From Verrucomicrobiota bacterium (GTDB lineage Bacteria; Verrucomicrobiota; Verrucomicrobiia; Limisphaerales; UBA1319), in the NCBI GenBank assembly GCA_022711435.1, contig JAKLFB010000020.1, positions 36,047 through 100,046 on the forward strand: DNA of 64,000 bases, given 5' to 3'. Shown here piece by piece: positions 17,140 to 26,124 of the stretch. The notes beneath the pieces are model-generated. The model saw nothing but the letters and a program-made list of their open reading frames with translations. It did no database searches and had not been told where the DNA came from. Within the stretch, counting starts at the first letter, position 1. Each line of letters begins with the position of its first letter. The position numbers and the translations under genes were made by a program.

Positions 17140-18338
17140 GTGCGCCCAAGGGATGGAGTTGGGCGGTTCTGGGCGACTTGGTTGAAGTGAACCGTGAAAC
17201 GCTGAGCGAGGCTTGTGACCCGAAGAGGGAATTCTATTATCTGGATCTGGGCTGCATTGAGGAGGGGCGCATTTCGCTGCCCACCTCGCGAATCACCTTT
17301 CGGGAGGCACCGTTGCGGGCGCGGCGATTGTTCGAGACTGGCGATGTTCTCATGGCAGCCGTGCGGCCGCAGTTGGGTGGGCATGGCTATGTCGGATTCC
17401 ATGCTAAGGCTTATGTGTGCTCCACGGGTTTTGCGGTGCTGCATCCTAGGAAGGGAGTGCTGGGGCGATTTGTTTTCCAGACGCTGTTCTCTCCGTGGAC
17501 GAGAAGGCAATACGGGTGGCTGACGGCTGGATCGAGCTACCCGGCCTTGAACCCCACGCAGGTGGCGGAACTTGAGGTTCTCGCTCCGCCAGGGCCTGAG
17601 CAGGAAAAAATCGCTGAGATCTTGGACTGCTGGGACGCGGCGATAGTGAAAATTGAGGGCCGTGGACGACTTGCTAAAGAGCGTAAGGTCGGGCTTATGC
17701 AGGCCCTGCTCAGTGGAAGGAGGACATTCCCGGAGCTCAGAGGGCAGCGTTGGCGCTCGGTTCGAGTTGGAGCTCTGTTGGAGGAGCGTGATCGATATGT
17801 GGAGTGGAGTGACGATGAGCGGTACCGATTTGCGAGCATCCGTCGCCGGTCCGGTGGGCTCTTCGACCGTGGCACGTTTTTCGGTCGCGAGGTCAAAACG
17901 AAGGTGCTCAAGCTGCTCAAGGCGGGCGACTTCGTGATCTCCAAGCGGCAGGTCGTTCATGGAGCGTGGGCGATGGTGACCAAGGCGTTCGAGGGCTTCG
18001 GCGTTTCTGACGAATACGACGTGTTGGTGAATCGTGACCCGACGGTCCTGGACATGCGATTCTTCAACTACCTGTCGCAGACGCGGCGGCTTTGGCACAT
18101 GGCGTATCTGGCTTCGAACGGCGTCCATATCGAGAAGCTGATCTTCGATTTCGACGACTTCGCTAAGGAGAAGATCAAAATTCCGGCGAGTCTTGCTGAG
18201 CAGGCAAGAATCGCTGACGTGCTGGAAGCCTGCGACCGGGAAACTGAGCTGCTGGAAAAGCAGCTTGCCGCGCTAAAGGAACAGAAGCGCGGGCTAATGC
18301 AGAAACTGCTGACGGGAGAGGTCCGGGTGAAATGCTGA
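17136..18338 (+). CDS. hsdS: Type I restriction-modification specificity subunit HsdS
   Basis: 400 residues, normal for a two-TRD S subunit. TRD1 (about 1-150: WAVLGDLVEVNRETLSEAC ... LMAAVRPQLGGHGYVGFHAK) is followed by the first conserved helix (LAPPGPEQEKIAEILDCWD, LAKERKVGLMQALLSGRRTF). TRD2 (about 205-340: WRSVRVGALLEERDRYVEW) is followed by the second helix (LAEQARIADVLEACDRETEL, LEKQLAALKEQKRGLMQKLL). The two KxGLMQxLL repeats show the internal symmetry of HsdS. It sets the DNA target of the HsdM/HsdR complex. Start overlaps the hsdM stop. Confidence 0.93.
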   Translation: MSAPKGWSWAVLGDLVEVNRETLSEACDPKREFYYLDLGCIEEGRISLPTSRITFREAPLRARRLFETGDVLMAAVRPQLGGHGYVGFHAKAYVCSTGFAVLHPRKGVLGRFVFQTLFSPWTRRQYGWLTAGSSYPALNPTQVAELEVLAPPGPEQEKIAEILDCWDAAIVKIEGRGRLAKERKVGLMQALLSGRRTFPELRGQRWRSVRVGALLEERDRYVEWSDDERYRFASIRRRSGGLFDRGTFFGREVKTKVLKLLKAGDFVISKRQVVHGAWAMVTKAFEGFGVSDEYDVLVNRDPTVLDMRFFNYLSQTRRLWHMAYLASNGVHIEKLIFDFDDFAKEKIKIPASLAEQARIADVLEACDRETELLEKQLAALKEQKRGLMQKLLTGEVRVKC

Positions 18339-19304
18339 TTGGGGAGGGAGCCTATGACTAACGCCGCCACACATTATCAAACGAGTTTCCGGGTGCAGAG
18401 CCCGGACGCCGACACGTTCATGCGGGTGAAGGCCATTATCTATGGCTGGGTGCTGGAGAAGGAGGGCGACTGAATTGTGCGGGAGAAGAAGGGTGATTTC
18501 TTTTTCCGGTGCGAGTGGGCGAACCTGTACCTGACCCGCTCGATGATTGAGACCTGCACACTGCTGACGGAGGCCGGCGATGCCTGGGCGATGCACTACA
18601 TGGAGCTGGACAAGGGATGCGGCCGGCAGCGGTATTGGTACACCGACATCGGAGTGAAGAGGCACGGGGAGGATGTGGTGGTATCGGTGCATACCTCGTA
18701 TGCCCGGAACACGGAACACTTGAGCGGCGATCGAGCCGAGCCGGCGCCGACGGTGCCGAAGGTGGTGCGGTACCTGTTGCGTGGGAACAAGGCGTATTGC
18801 GGGCGGCCGGAGTTCCGGCTGATCGAGAAGCCTTTGAGGTTCGACACCGTTGGCCAGGGCAAGGTGCTGGCAGAGTTCATCGCGTCGCCGGAGCGGCGGT
18901 ACCCGCTGATTGTGTTCAACGGCAGCGGCGAGGCGCAGGTCAAAGAGGCTCGGAAGCTGGCATGGGATGTGGCGGGCAAGAGCCAGGTGGTGATCGTGGC
19001 CACGAACCAGGATTTAGTAGCGAAGCTGGCGGGCCGGGCGTTTCCGCGGCTGGTGATCACCGAGAATGCGTTGAGGATCGCGGAGGACTTTCACGATTGC
19101 CGGTGCGTGGAGGAGGCCTGGGAGATTCTGCGCCACCTGCAATCGTGCATGTGGGGGCTGAAACATGTAGGCATGAGAACAGGAGCCAACAGAGGGAACG
19201 GAGGGGGAATCGACCAATGGGATGCAATGGACGGATGGGGTGTTGCCAGTGAGGGACACCGGGGTGGGGCGGAAACCGGGGTATCGAATAATTGTCAGCG
19301 GTTG

Positions 19305-19333
19305 TTGACACGTTGTCAGTCAACTAATAGAGT
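19305..19333 (+). promoter_or_regulatory. Candidate promoter for abi-hsdR-metallopeptidase
   Basis: TTGACA (19305-19310), a 17-base spacer and TAGAGT (19328-19333) make a good sigma-70-type match. TTGTCA/TTGACA/TGTCA repeats overlap the -35 and could be an operator. It is 76 bases before the GTG start of the Abi gene and lies in an AT-richer patch. Confidence 0.45.
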
Positions 19334-19371
19334 GTGTTTAACAAACCCGTCACGCCTCTCGTCAGATCGGC

Positions 19372-19395
19372 GCACCAGGACGGGTGCTCTTTTTT
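19372..19395 (+). terminator. Intrinsic-terminator-like hairpin just before the Abi gene
   Basis: GCACC-AGGACG-GGTGC followed by TCTTTTTT. The stem is short (5 bp) but the T run is good. It lies between the candidate promoter and the Abi start codon at 19409, so it may end read-through from the hsdMS genes or act as an attenuator. Confidence 0.4.
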
Positions 19396-19408
19396 CGGGG
19401 GGGCTCGC

Positions 19409-20341
19409 GTGAAATTCAGCAAGCCGCCCCTGACCCTCTCACAGCAACTCGCCAAGTGGCAATCCCGAGGCCTTGTCGTGGCTGATACGGCCAAGGCGCT
19501 GCATTATCTCAAGTTCATTGGGTATTACCGATTTTCAGCGTACACGCTTCCATTTCAGGATCCGGCCCACCACGACAAGCATTTCAGGTCGGGAACGACA
19601 TTTGAACAGGTGCTGGAGCTTTATGTGTTTGACCGGGAACTGCGGCTGTTGGTTTTGGACGCTATCGAGCGGGCGGAGGTGGCAGTGCGGACCTGCCTGG
19701 TGAACGAGATGAGCACAAGGCACGGGGCCCATTGGTTCATCGAGGCGCGGCATTTTGGCGGGCGATTTGATCACAACAGGTTTCTGGACAAGATCGACAA
19801 GGAGCTGGGAATTGCGGCGGGGGCGAGGAGACCGAGCCGGCAGCACAGCGAGGTTTTCATCAACCATTATTACGCGAAGTACACCAGCCCGGACCTGCCG
19901 CCGGGGTGGATGGTGTTTGAGGTGCTGCCGCTGGGGACGATGTCGCTGGTGCTGGCGAACCTGGCGAATGTGTCGGACCGAAAAGCGGTGGCGCTGCCGT
20001 TCGGGATTGATGAGCAGGTCCTGACAAGCTGGCTGCATTGCCTGAGCTACATCCGGAACGTGTGCGCGCATCACAGCCGACTTTGGAACCGGCAATTGGT
20101 GATCAAGCCGCTGGTGGCGAAGAAACATGCGGCCCTGGTGCCGGTGCGGGACCGGTTTTATGCGGTAGCGGTAATGTTGCATTACATGCTGGGGCTGACC
20201 GCGCCGAAATCGAGCTGGCATGAACGGCTGGCTCGGCTGGTCGATGGGCAGCCGGCGGGGAACTTGCGGGTAATGGGTTTTCCGGCTGGGTGGAAAGCCG
20301 TTCCGTTCTGGGGGTTTAGCACGGAGGATTTTGCAATATGA
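19409..20341 (+). CDS. Abi_2-family abortive infection protein (AbiD/AbiF-like)
   Basis: 310 residues. The opening KPPLTLSQQLAKWQSRGLVV, ADTAKALHYLKFIGYYRFSA and Y.LPFQ is the standard start of Abi_2 proteins. LYVFDRELRLLVLDAIERAE, HWFIEARHF, and LSYIRNVCAHHSRLWNR (the RNxxAHH motif, a HEPN-type RNase signature, R-x4-6-H) are the other hallmarks. The protein most likely kills or arrests phage-infected cells by RNA cleavage; this is inferred from family. I chose GTG 19409 because upstream residues are not family-like and would overlap the promoter. Its stop overlaps the hsdR start (ATGA), so it is co-translated with the restriction subunit. No membrane segments. Confidence 0.9.
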   Translation: MKFSKPPLTLSQQLAKWQSRGLVVADTAKALHYLKFIGYYRFSAYTLPFQDPAHHDKHFRSGTTFEQVLELYVFDRELRLLVLDAIERAEVAVRTCLVNEMSTRHGAHWFIEARHFGGRFDHNRFLDKIDKELGIAAGARRPSRQHSEVFINHYYAKYTSPDLPPGWMVFEVLPLGTMSLVLANLANVSDRKAVALPFGIDEQVLTSWLHCLSYIRNVCAHHSRLWNRQLVIKPLVAKKHAALVPVRDRFYAVAVMLHYMLGLTAPKSSWHERLARLVDGQPAGNLRVMGFPAGWKAVPFWGFSTEDFAI

Positions 20342-23300
20342 GCGCACCATCGTTTCAGGAGGACCATATTTCGCAGGTGCCGGCGCTGCAGCTATTGCAG
20401 AACCTGGGGTTCACCTACCTGCGGCCACAGGAGGTGTATCTGGAGCGGAAGGGAAAGCTGAGCAACGTGCTGCTGGAGGGCATCTTGGCGGACCAGTTGA
20501 AGCGGCTGAACCGGGTACGGTACCGTGGGAAGGAGCAGGAATTCACCGAAGCCAGCATTCAGTCGGCGATCCAGAGCTTGAAGGATGTGGGGTTCGACGG
20601 GCTGGTGCGGACCAGCGAGCAGATTTATGACCTGCTGAGCCTGGGCAAGGCGCTCGAGCAAACCATTGAAATCCCGGAGACCTCGGGCGGGACGCCCGTG
20701 GCACTGGCAGGCGAGGACGCCTACCCCACGCCCGAACGCAGGTCGGACACGAAGAGCTTCACGTTACAGTACATCGATTGGCGGAACCCGTCGAACAACG
20801 TGTTTCACGTCGTCGAGGAGTTCGAAGTGGAGCGGTCAGGGAGCAAGGAGCTGTGCCGGCCGGACATTGTGCTGTTCGTGAACGGGATTCCGCTGGGGGT
20901 GATTGAGTGCAAGCAGCCGGTGGCAGGCGGGAAAGATCTGCTGCCGCAGGCCATTTCGCAGCATATCCGCAATCAGGCGGATGATTACATCCCGAGGCTG
21001 TTCACGTATGCGCAGTTGCTGGTTGGGTTGTCGAAAAATGAAGCGTCCTACGGGACCACCGCGACGGCGGCGAAGTTCTGGTCGCACTGGCGGGAGCTGG
21101 AGGGGAGCCGAGAGAAGGATCTGGAAGCAGTGGTCGGGGCAGTGGTAAATCGGTCGCTGACCCGGGCACAGAAAGCGAAGCTGTTCGCCGACCGGTTCGG
21201 CTATGTGCGGACGTATTTCGATGAGCTGGAGGCACAGCCGCGGCAGGTAACGGAGCAGGACAAGGCGCTTTATTGCGTGTGCCGGCCGGAACGGCTGCTG
21301 GACCTGGCCTGGCGTTTTATCGTCTATGACGCGGGGGAAAAGAAGATCGCGCGGTACCAGCAGTATTTCACGGTGAAGAGCATCGTGGAGCGTGTGAAGA
21401 GGGTGGGAACCGACGGACGGCGACTGGGGGGCGTGGTCTGGCATACGCAAGGATCGGGCAAATCGCTGACGATGGTGATGCTGGCGAAGTCGCTGGCACT
21501 CGAGACGGAGATTGTGGGGCCGCGATTGCTGCTGGTGACGGACCGGATTGACCTGGACGAGCAGATCAAGAAGACGTTTCACCAGTGCGGGCTGGAGCCG
21601 GTGCAGGCATTGACGGGCAAGCATCTGGCGCGGCTGATCACGGAGAAAAAGGCGGCGGTGATGACTACGGTGCTGGACAAGTTCGACGCCGCGCTGAAGG
21701 CGGGAGAATTCAAGGATGAATCGCCGAACCTGTTTGTACTGGTGGATGAGAGCCACCGGAGCGTGTACGGCGAGGCCGGGGCGCAGATCGAGAAGGTGAT
21801 GCCGAAGGCGTGTTTCATCGGGTTCACCGGCACGCCACTGATGAAGCGGGAGAAGAACACGGCCCAGCGGTTTGGCGGCATTATCCTGCCGGCATACACC
21901 ATTGACCAGGCGGTGAAGGACAAGGCGGTGGTGCCGCTGCTGTATGAAGGCCGGCACGCTTTGCAGGAGGTGCAGGAGAGGGCCATCGACAAGTGGTTCA
22001 AGGTGGCGACGGCGGAACTGAATGACGCCCAGCGGGCGGACCTGAAGCGGAAGTTCTCCACGGCCGACCAACTGAACAAGGCGCAGAGCAGGATTTACGT
22101 GGTGGCCTATGACATCAAGGAGCATTACGTCCAAAACTGGCAGAGGACCGGGTTCAAGGCGCAGCTTACGGCGCCGGATAAGGCGACGGCGATCAAGTTC
22201 AAGAAGTACCTGGATGAATTTGGCGGCGTGACGTCGGAGGCGCTGATTTCCGGACCGGACACGCGGGAGGGGAATGACGATGTGTATAACGTCGGGAAGG
22301 AGGAGGTGCAGGCGTTCTGGAAAGTGATGATAGCGAAATTTGGGAATGAGAAGGCCTATAACCGGCAGCTCATCAATTCGTTCAAGCACGGGCCGGAACC
22401 GGAGATCATCATCGTGGTGGACAAGCTGCTGACCGGCTTCGACGCGCCCCGTAACACGGTGCTATATGTATGCCGGTCGCTGAAGGAGCACACGCTGCTC
22501 CAGGCGATTGCGCGCGTGAATCGTCTGTGGGAAGGGAAGGACTTTGGCTACGTGGTGGATTATTACGGCGTAATCCAGGAGTTGGACGAGGCGATGGACC
22601 TGTATGCCTCGCTGCCGGATTACGACAAGGAGGATGTTGAGGGGGCGTTGGCGGACATTGCGGACGTAGCTGAGCAGGTGCCGCAACGGCATTCGGAGCT
22701 GGTGGACGTTTTCAAGGGGGTGAAGAACAAGCTCGACGAGGAGGAGTACGAGCGGGTGCTGGCGGACGAGGAGCTGCGGCAGAAGTTTTACGAAAAGCTG
22801 AACGGCTTCCATCGGGTCCTGGGTGTGGCGCTGTCGAGCAGCCATTTCCTGCGGGAGACGCCGGAGAAGAAGATCAAACGCTACAAGGATGACCTGGCGT
22901 TCTACATGAAGCTGCGGGCGGCAGTGAAGAAGCGCTATGCCGAGGAAATCGATTACAGGGAATACGAGGCCAAGGTGCAGAAGCTGGTGGACACGCACGT
23001 GATGGCGAACGAGGTCTGCAAGATCACGGAGCTGGTGAGCATCTTCGAGCGGGAGAAATTCAAGGCCGAGGTGGAGAAGCTGGAGGGCGTGGGATCGAGA
23101 GCTGACACCATCGCCCACCGGACGGAGCGGACCATCACGGAGAAGATGGACGATGACCCAGTGTTTTATCGGCGATTCTCGAAGATCCTGGAGGAGGCGA
23201 TCGCGGCGTATCGGGACAGGAGGATTAGCGAGGCCGAATACCTGAAGCGGGCCACCGAGGTGATGGAAGCCGTGGTGACGCGGACGGGGGACAACCTGCC

Positions 23301-23616
23301 GCCGGTGCTGCGGCATCGCGATGTGGCCAAGGCCTTTTATGGGGTGGTGAACGAGGTGCTGGGTCGGTTGTCGGTGGCCGAGGACGCGCTGCCGTGCCTG
23401 GCCGCCGATGTGGCGGTGCGGATTGACGATGCGATCCAGTCGAAGGTCGGCGTGGACTGGCGGACGAACATGGACCGGCAGAACGAGATGCGGAATGCGA
23501 TTGACGATCTGCTCTATGAAGTGAAGTCGGAGCATGGACTCGCGCTGACCGTGGAGGACATGGACACGATTATCGAGCGGACGCTGGATATCGCGAAGAA
23601 CAGGTATGCCAGGTAG
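20338..23616 (+). CDS. hsdR: Type I restriction endonuclease/translocase subunit HsdR
   Basis: 1,092 residues, normal length. The nuclease domain carries the PD-(D/E)xK triad: Asp176 in RPDIVLF, Glu190 and Lys192 in GVIECKQP. The superfamily 2 motor follows, with Walker A TQGSGKS (370-376), Walker B DESH (470-473), motif III-type FTGTPL, and a later KLLTGFDAPRNT plus QAIARVNRLW (motifs V-VI). The C-terminal helical region contacts HsdM/HsdS. It cuts unmodified DNA after ATP-driven translocation. It overlaps the Abi stop by ATGA and is followed after 10 bases by the metallopeptidase. No lesion, so the R-M system looks complete. Confidence 0.96.
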   Translation: MSAPSFQEDHISQVPALQLLQNLGFTYLRPQEVYLERKGKLSNVLLEGILADQLKRLNRVRYRGKEQEFTEASIQSAIQSLKDVGFDGLVRTSEQIYDLLSLGKALEQTIEIPETSGGTPVALAGEDAYPTPERRSDTKSFTLQYIDWRNPSNNVFHVVEEFEVERSGSKELCRPDIVLFVNGIPLGVIECKQPVAGGKDLLPQAISQHIRNQADDYIPRLFTYAQLLVGLSKNEASYGTTATAAKFWSHWRELEGSREKDLEAVVGAVVNRSLTRAQKAKLFADRFGYVRTYFDELEAQPRQVTEQDKALYCVCRPERLLDLAWRFIVYDAGEKKIARYQQYFTVKSIVERVKRVGTDGRRLGGVVWHTQGSGKSLTMVMLAKSLALETEIVGPRLLLVTDRIDLDEQIKKTFHQCGLEPVQALTGKHLARLITEKKAAVMTTVLDKFDAALKAGEFKDESPNLFVLVDESHRSVYGEAGAQIEKVMPKACFIGFTGTPLMKREKNTAQRFGGIILPAYTIDQAVKDKAVVPLLYEGRHALQEVQERAIDKWFKVATAELNDAQRADLKRKFSTADQLNKAQSRIYVVAYDIKEHYVQNWQRTGFKAQLTAPDKATAIKFKKYLDEFGGVTSEALISGPDTREGNDDVYNVGKEEVQAFWKVMIAKFGNEKAYNRQLINSFKHGPEPEIIIVVDKLLTGFDAPRNTVLYVCRSLKEHTLLQAIARVNRLWEGKDFGYVVDYYGVIQELDEAMDLYASLPDYDKEDVEGALADIADVAEQVPQRHSELVDVFKGVKNKLDEEEYERVLADEELRQKFYEKLNGFHRVLGVALSSSHFLRETPEKKIKRYKDDLAFYMKLRAAVKKRYAEEIDYREYEAKVQKLVDTHVMANEVCKITELVSIFEREKFKAEVEKLEGVGSRADTIAHRTERTITEKMDDDPVFYRRFSKILEEAIAAYRDRRISEAEYLKRATEVMEAVVTRTGDNLPPVLRHRDVAKAFYGVVNEVLGRLSVAEDALPCLAADVAVRIDDAIQSKVGVDWRTNMDRQNEMRNAIDDLLYEVKSEHGLALTVEDMDTIIERTLDIAKNRYAR

Positions 23617-23626
23617 TTGAGGATTG

Positions 23627-24496
23627 ATGGTAAACGACTTACAGAAGGGTACCAAGGAAACAAAGGCGCTGCCGGAGGTGCATGAGGTCGCGTTCGGCGC
23701 GAGGCCGATCCGGTTCGTGGTGAAGCGGACGGCGCGGCGGACGCTGGCGATCACGGTGAAACCAGACACGTCGGTGGTGGTGACGGCGCCGCGCGGTGCG
23801 GGCGTCGAGGCGATTAAGGCGCGGGTGCGGAAGAGGGCGATGTGGGTCCGGCGACAGCAGGAATATTTCTCGCGGTTTCTGCCTGAGCTGCCGCCGCGGC
23901 GGTATGTGAGCGGGGAGACGCACCGCTATCTCGGCCGGCAATATCGGCTGAAGGTGGTGGACGGACCGGGTGAGGTGGCCAGACTTCGGGGCAGGTTCAT
24001 CTGGGTGGAGACGAAGGGGAATGGTGAGAGCGGACGCATCCGGCGGTTGGTCAATACGTGGTATGCGCTGCACGCAAAAGAGAGATTTGCGCGGAGTCTG
24101 GTCGAGTGTCTGGCCCGGTTTCAAGGCCGCGTGGTGGCGCCTGAGCTGCGGCTCAGACGGATGCCTAAGCGTTGGGGGAGTTGGACGCGACGAGGTGTGA
24201 TCTACTTGAATCCAGAGCTGATTCTCGCGCCGGCAACGTGTATTGATTATGTGGTGACGCACGAATTGTGTCACCTGGTGCATGGCGCGCATGGGCAAGT
24301 GTTCTACGGACTGCTGGGGAGGGTCATGCCTGACTGGCAGGAGCGGAAAGAGCGGTTGGAGCGGGCTGGGGCGGAGACGGGGGCGGAGGGCTGGCGGGCT
24401 TGTGGAGCATCAGGCGCGGAAGGAACAGGCGGATCTTTATCCCGACGTATGCCAAGCCGACTCTCGGCTATTTGTGATCCAGAGTCAGCGCGGTGA
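23627..24496 (+). CDS. DUF45/YgjP-type M48-like zinc metallopeptidase of the RM island
   Basis: 289 residues. RPIRFVVKRTARRTLAITVK and PRGAGVEAIKARVRKRAMWV are the typical YgjP/DUF45 opening. RYVSGETHRYLGRQYRLKVV follows, then WGSWTRRGVIYLNPELILAP and the zinc-binding VVTHELCHLVHGAHG, with His212, Glu213 and His216 as the HExxH site. Such genes often accompany hsdR, but their role there is not established. The true C-terminus is probably near MPDWQERKERLE; the last ~50 residues (low-complexity, Arg/Ser-rich) may come from a small 3' disruption. Confidence 0.85.
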   Translation: MVNDLQKGTKETKALPEVHEVAFGARPIRFVVKRTARRTLAITVKPDTSVVVTAPRGAGVEAIKARVRKRAMWVRRQQEYFSRFLPELPPRRYVSGETHRYLGRQYRLKVVDGPGEVARLRGRFIWVETKGNGESGRIRRLVNTWYALHAKERFARSLVECLARFQGRVVAPELRLRRMPKRWGSWTRRGVIYLNPELILAPATCIDYVVTHELCHLVHGAHGQVFYGLLGRVMPDWQERKERLERAGAETGAEGWRACGASGAEGTGGSLSRRMPSRLSAICDPESAR

Positions 24497-24587
24497 CGAA
24501 GCCCTGCTGTATCTCGAAATCTTCTGGCGCAACGGCCGCTGGGACCTCCTGCTCCCTCGCACCGCCTTCAACCCTGCAAGAAACTGA
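24402..24587 (+). CDS. Small overlapping ORF, possible gene fragment
   Basis: A second frame overlapping the end of the metallopeptidase reads, from a GTG at 24402, EHQARKEQADLYPDVCQADS, RLFVIQSQRGDEALLYLEIF and NGRWDLLLPRTAFNPARN. It looks far more protein-like than the metallopeptidase tail it overlaps. It may be the 3' end of another gene joined here by deletion, or a small accessory gene. Family not recognised. Confidence 0.3.
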   Translation: MEHQARKEQADLYPDVCQADSRLFVIQSQRGDEALLYLEIFWRNGRWDLLLPRTAFNPARN

Positions 24588-24651
24588 GCTGCACCCGGCT
24601 CATCGGCTCGTCGAGGGACAGCGAAAAGAACTTGACTGGAGGAGCGGGGAA

Positions 24652-26124
24652 ATGGCTTTTGAGGGATTGAAGCACGAGTCTATGGCAGAGCCTTGCGACA
24701 TCAGCGCCGCGGTTTCCCCGGTCCCGGGCCAGGCAGGGGGCGAGTTCGAGCGCCAGCCGGTGCCCGCGACCCATTGGAAGGGATGGCGGAGCTTTCTGGG
24801 GATGTATGCCGGAGAGCATGTGGCGGGGACGGAATTCATGATCGGCTCGCTGTTCCTGGCGGCCGGGGTGAGCGCGTTCGATCTGCTGGTGGGGTTGCTG
24901 ATCGGGAACGTGCTGGCGGTGTTGAGCTGGGCGCTGGTCTGCGCGCCGATTGCGACCCGGGCGCGGACAACCCTCTACTATCAGCTCGAGAGGATCTGCG
25001 GGGAATGGCTGGTGACAGCGTACAATCTGGCCAACGGGATCCTGTTCTGCTTCCTGGCGGGCGCGATGATCACGGTGTCGGCGACGGCCGTGGGGGTGCC
25101 ATTGGATCTGAGGATGCCGGGATTGAGCGACTGGCTGCCGACCGGGGCGGCGTGGGTTGTGACGGTGGCGGCGGTGGGGGCGGTGTTTTCGTTGGTGGCG
25201 GCCAAGGGGTACGACGCGGTGGCTCGCGTGGCCAACCTGTCGGCCCCGTGGATGATCCTGGTGTTTCTCGCCTGCGGGATCGTATCGCTGCCGAGGCTGG
25301 GAGTGGATTCGCTCGGGGATTTTTGGGGAGTGGCGCGGGATCGGATATGGCCGGGGACGGATCCCTTGCCGGGCCAGTCGAAGTTCACCTTTTGGCACGT
25401 GGTGTTTTTCGCGTGGTTCTGCAATGCGGCAATGCACATGGGGATGGCGGATCTGTCGATCCTTCGATACGCGCGGCATTGGCGGCAAGGGTTCTGCTCG
25501 GCGGCGGGGATGTTTGTCGGGCACTACATGGCGTGGATATCGGCGTCGATGCTGTATGCGGTGCAGCTGGCTCGAGCGGGGTGGGACCCGAGCAAGCCGG
25601 CCCCGCCCGTGGCGCCGGGGCCGATGGCCTACGATGCGGTGGGGGTGGCCGGATTGATCTGCGTGATCCTGGCGGGGTGGACGACGGCGAACCCGACGAT
25701 CTACAGGGCGGGTCTGGCGTTTCAGGCGATCCGGCCGGGATCATCGCGGTTTGCGGTGACGCTGGTGGCGGGCGGGATTGCGACGCTGGGGGCGATCTTT
25801 CCGGCGCTGGTGATGAGGCTGCTGGATTTCGTGGGGCTCTACGGAACCATCTTGATGCCGATGGGAGCGGTGGTGTTCGTGGATTTCTGGTTGATGCCGC
25901 GGCTGGGGATGAGCTCGTATTACGCGGAGAAGGCGGGGTTGAGGATCAACTGGGCAGCGGGGTGCGCGTGGGTGCTGGCGCTGGGGGTTTGCGCGCTGCT
26001 GAACTGGCAGGGCGGTGTGCAGGTGTTCTTTTTGGCAGGGCCGGGCTGGCTGGTCACGGGTGTGCTTTACCTCGCGTTCAGCCGCTGGTATCAGCGCCCT
26101 CAGCCGCGGGGGCAAAGACGATGA
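24652..26124 (+). CDS. NCS1-type purine/cytosine permease-like transporter
   Basis: 490 residues with about 12 hydrophobic segments. The region 'WKGWRSFLGMYAGEHVAGTE' followed by FMIGSLFLAAGVSAFDLLVG matches the first helix block of NCS1 cation symporters, which carry nucleobases, allantoin or thiamin-like compounds. GLIGNVLAVLSW-like and YNLANGILFCFLAGAMITVS segments follow. A GGAGGAGCGGGGAA ribosome-binding run precedes the ATG at 24652. Its stop overlaps the next small membrane gene by ATGA. Substrate cannot be told from sequence. Confidence 0.82.
   Translation: MAFEGLKHESMAEPCDISAAVSPVPGQAGGEFERQPVPATHWKGWRSFLGMYAGEHVAGTEFMIGSLFLAAGVSAFDLLVGLLIGNVLAVLSWALVCAPIATRARTTLYYQLERICGEWLVTAYNLANGILFCFLAGAMITVSATAVGVPLDLRMPGLSDWLPTGAAWVVTVAAVGAVFSLVAAKGYDAVARVANLSAPWMILVFLACGIVSLPRLGVDSLGDFWGVARDRIWPGTDPLPGQSKFTFWHVVFFAWFCNAAMHMGMADLSILRYARHWRQGFCSAAGMFVGHYMAWISASMLYAVQLARAGWDPSKPAPPVAPGPMAYDAVGVAGLICVILAGWTTANPTIYRAGLAFQAIRPGSSRFAVTLVAGGIATLGAIFPALVMRLLDFVGLYGTILMPMGAVVFVDFWLMPRLGMSSYYAEKAGLRINWAAGCAWVLALGVCALLNWQGGVQVFFLAGPGWLVTGVLYLAFSRWYQRPQPRGQRR

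Larger units (their letters stand above)
18354..19412 (+). pseudogene. Unknown RM-island gene interrupted by an in-frame TGA
   Basis: The frame opens at ATG 18354 (MTNAATHYQTSFRVQSPDAD ... GWVLEKEGD), meets TGA at 18471-18473, and continues in the same frame as IVREKKGDFFFRCEWANLYL. The junction EGD-stop-IVREK reads naturally if the stop replaces Trp (TGG to TGA). Downstream, VPKVVRYLLRGNKAYCG and FIASPERRYPLIVFNGSGEA look like true protein. After about residue 265 (HVGM) the frame looks non-native, so the 3' end may also be lost. A GTG at 18477 could restart translation and yield a shorter protein. I do not recognise the family. The gene sits between hsdS and the abi-hsdR pair. Confidence 0.6.

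Noticed and set aside
18471..18473. TGA read as tryptophan (alternative genetic code) or selenocysteine
   Set aside because: Many clear genes in the window end at TGA, including ATGA overlaps, and no SECIS-like hairpin stands out after this codon. A point mutation is simpler.
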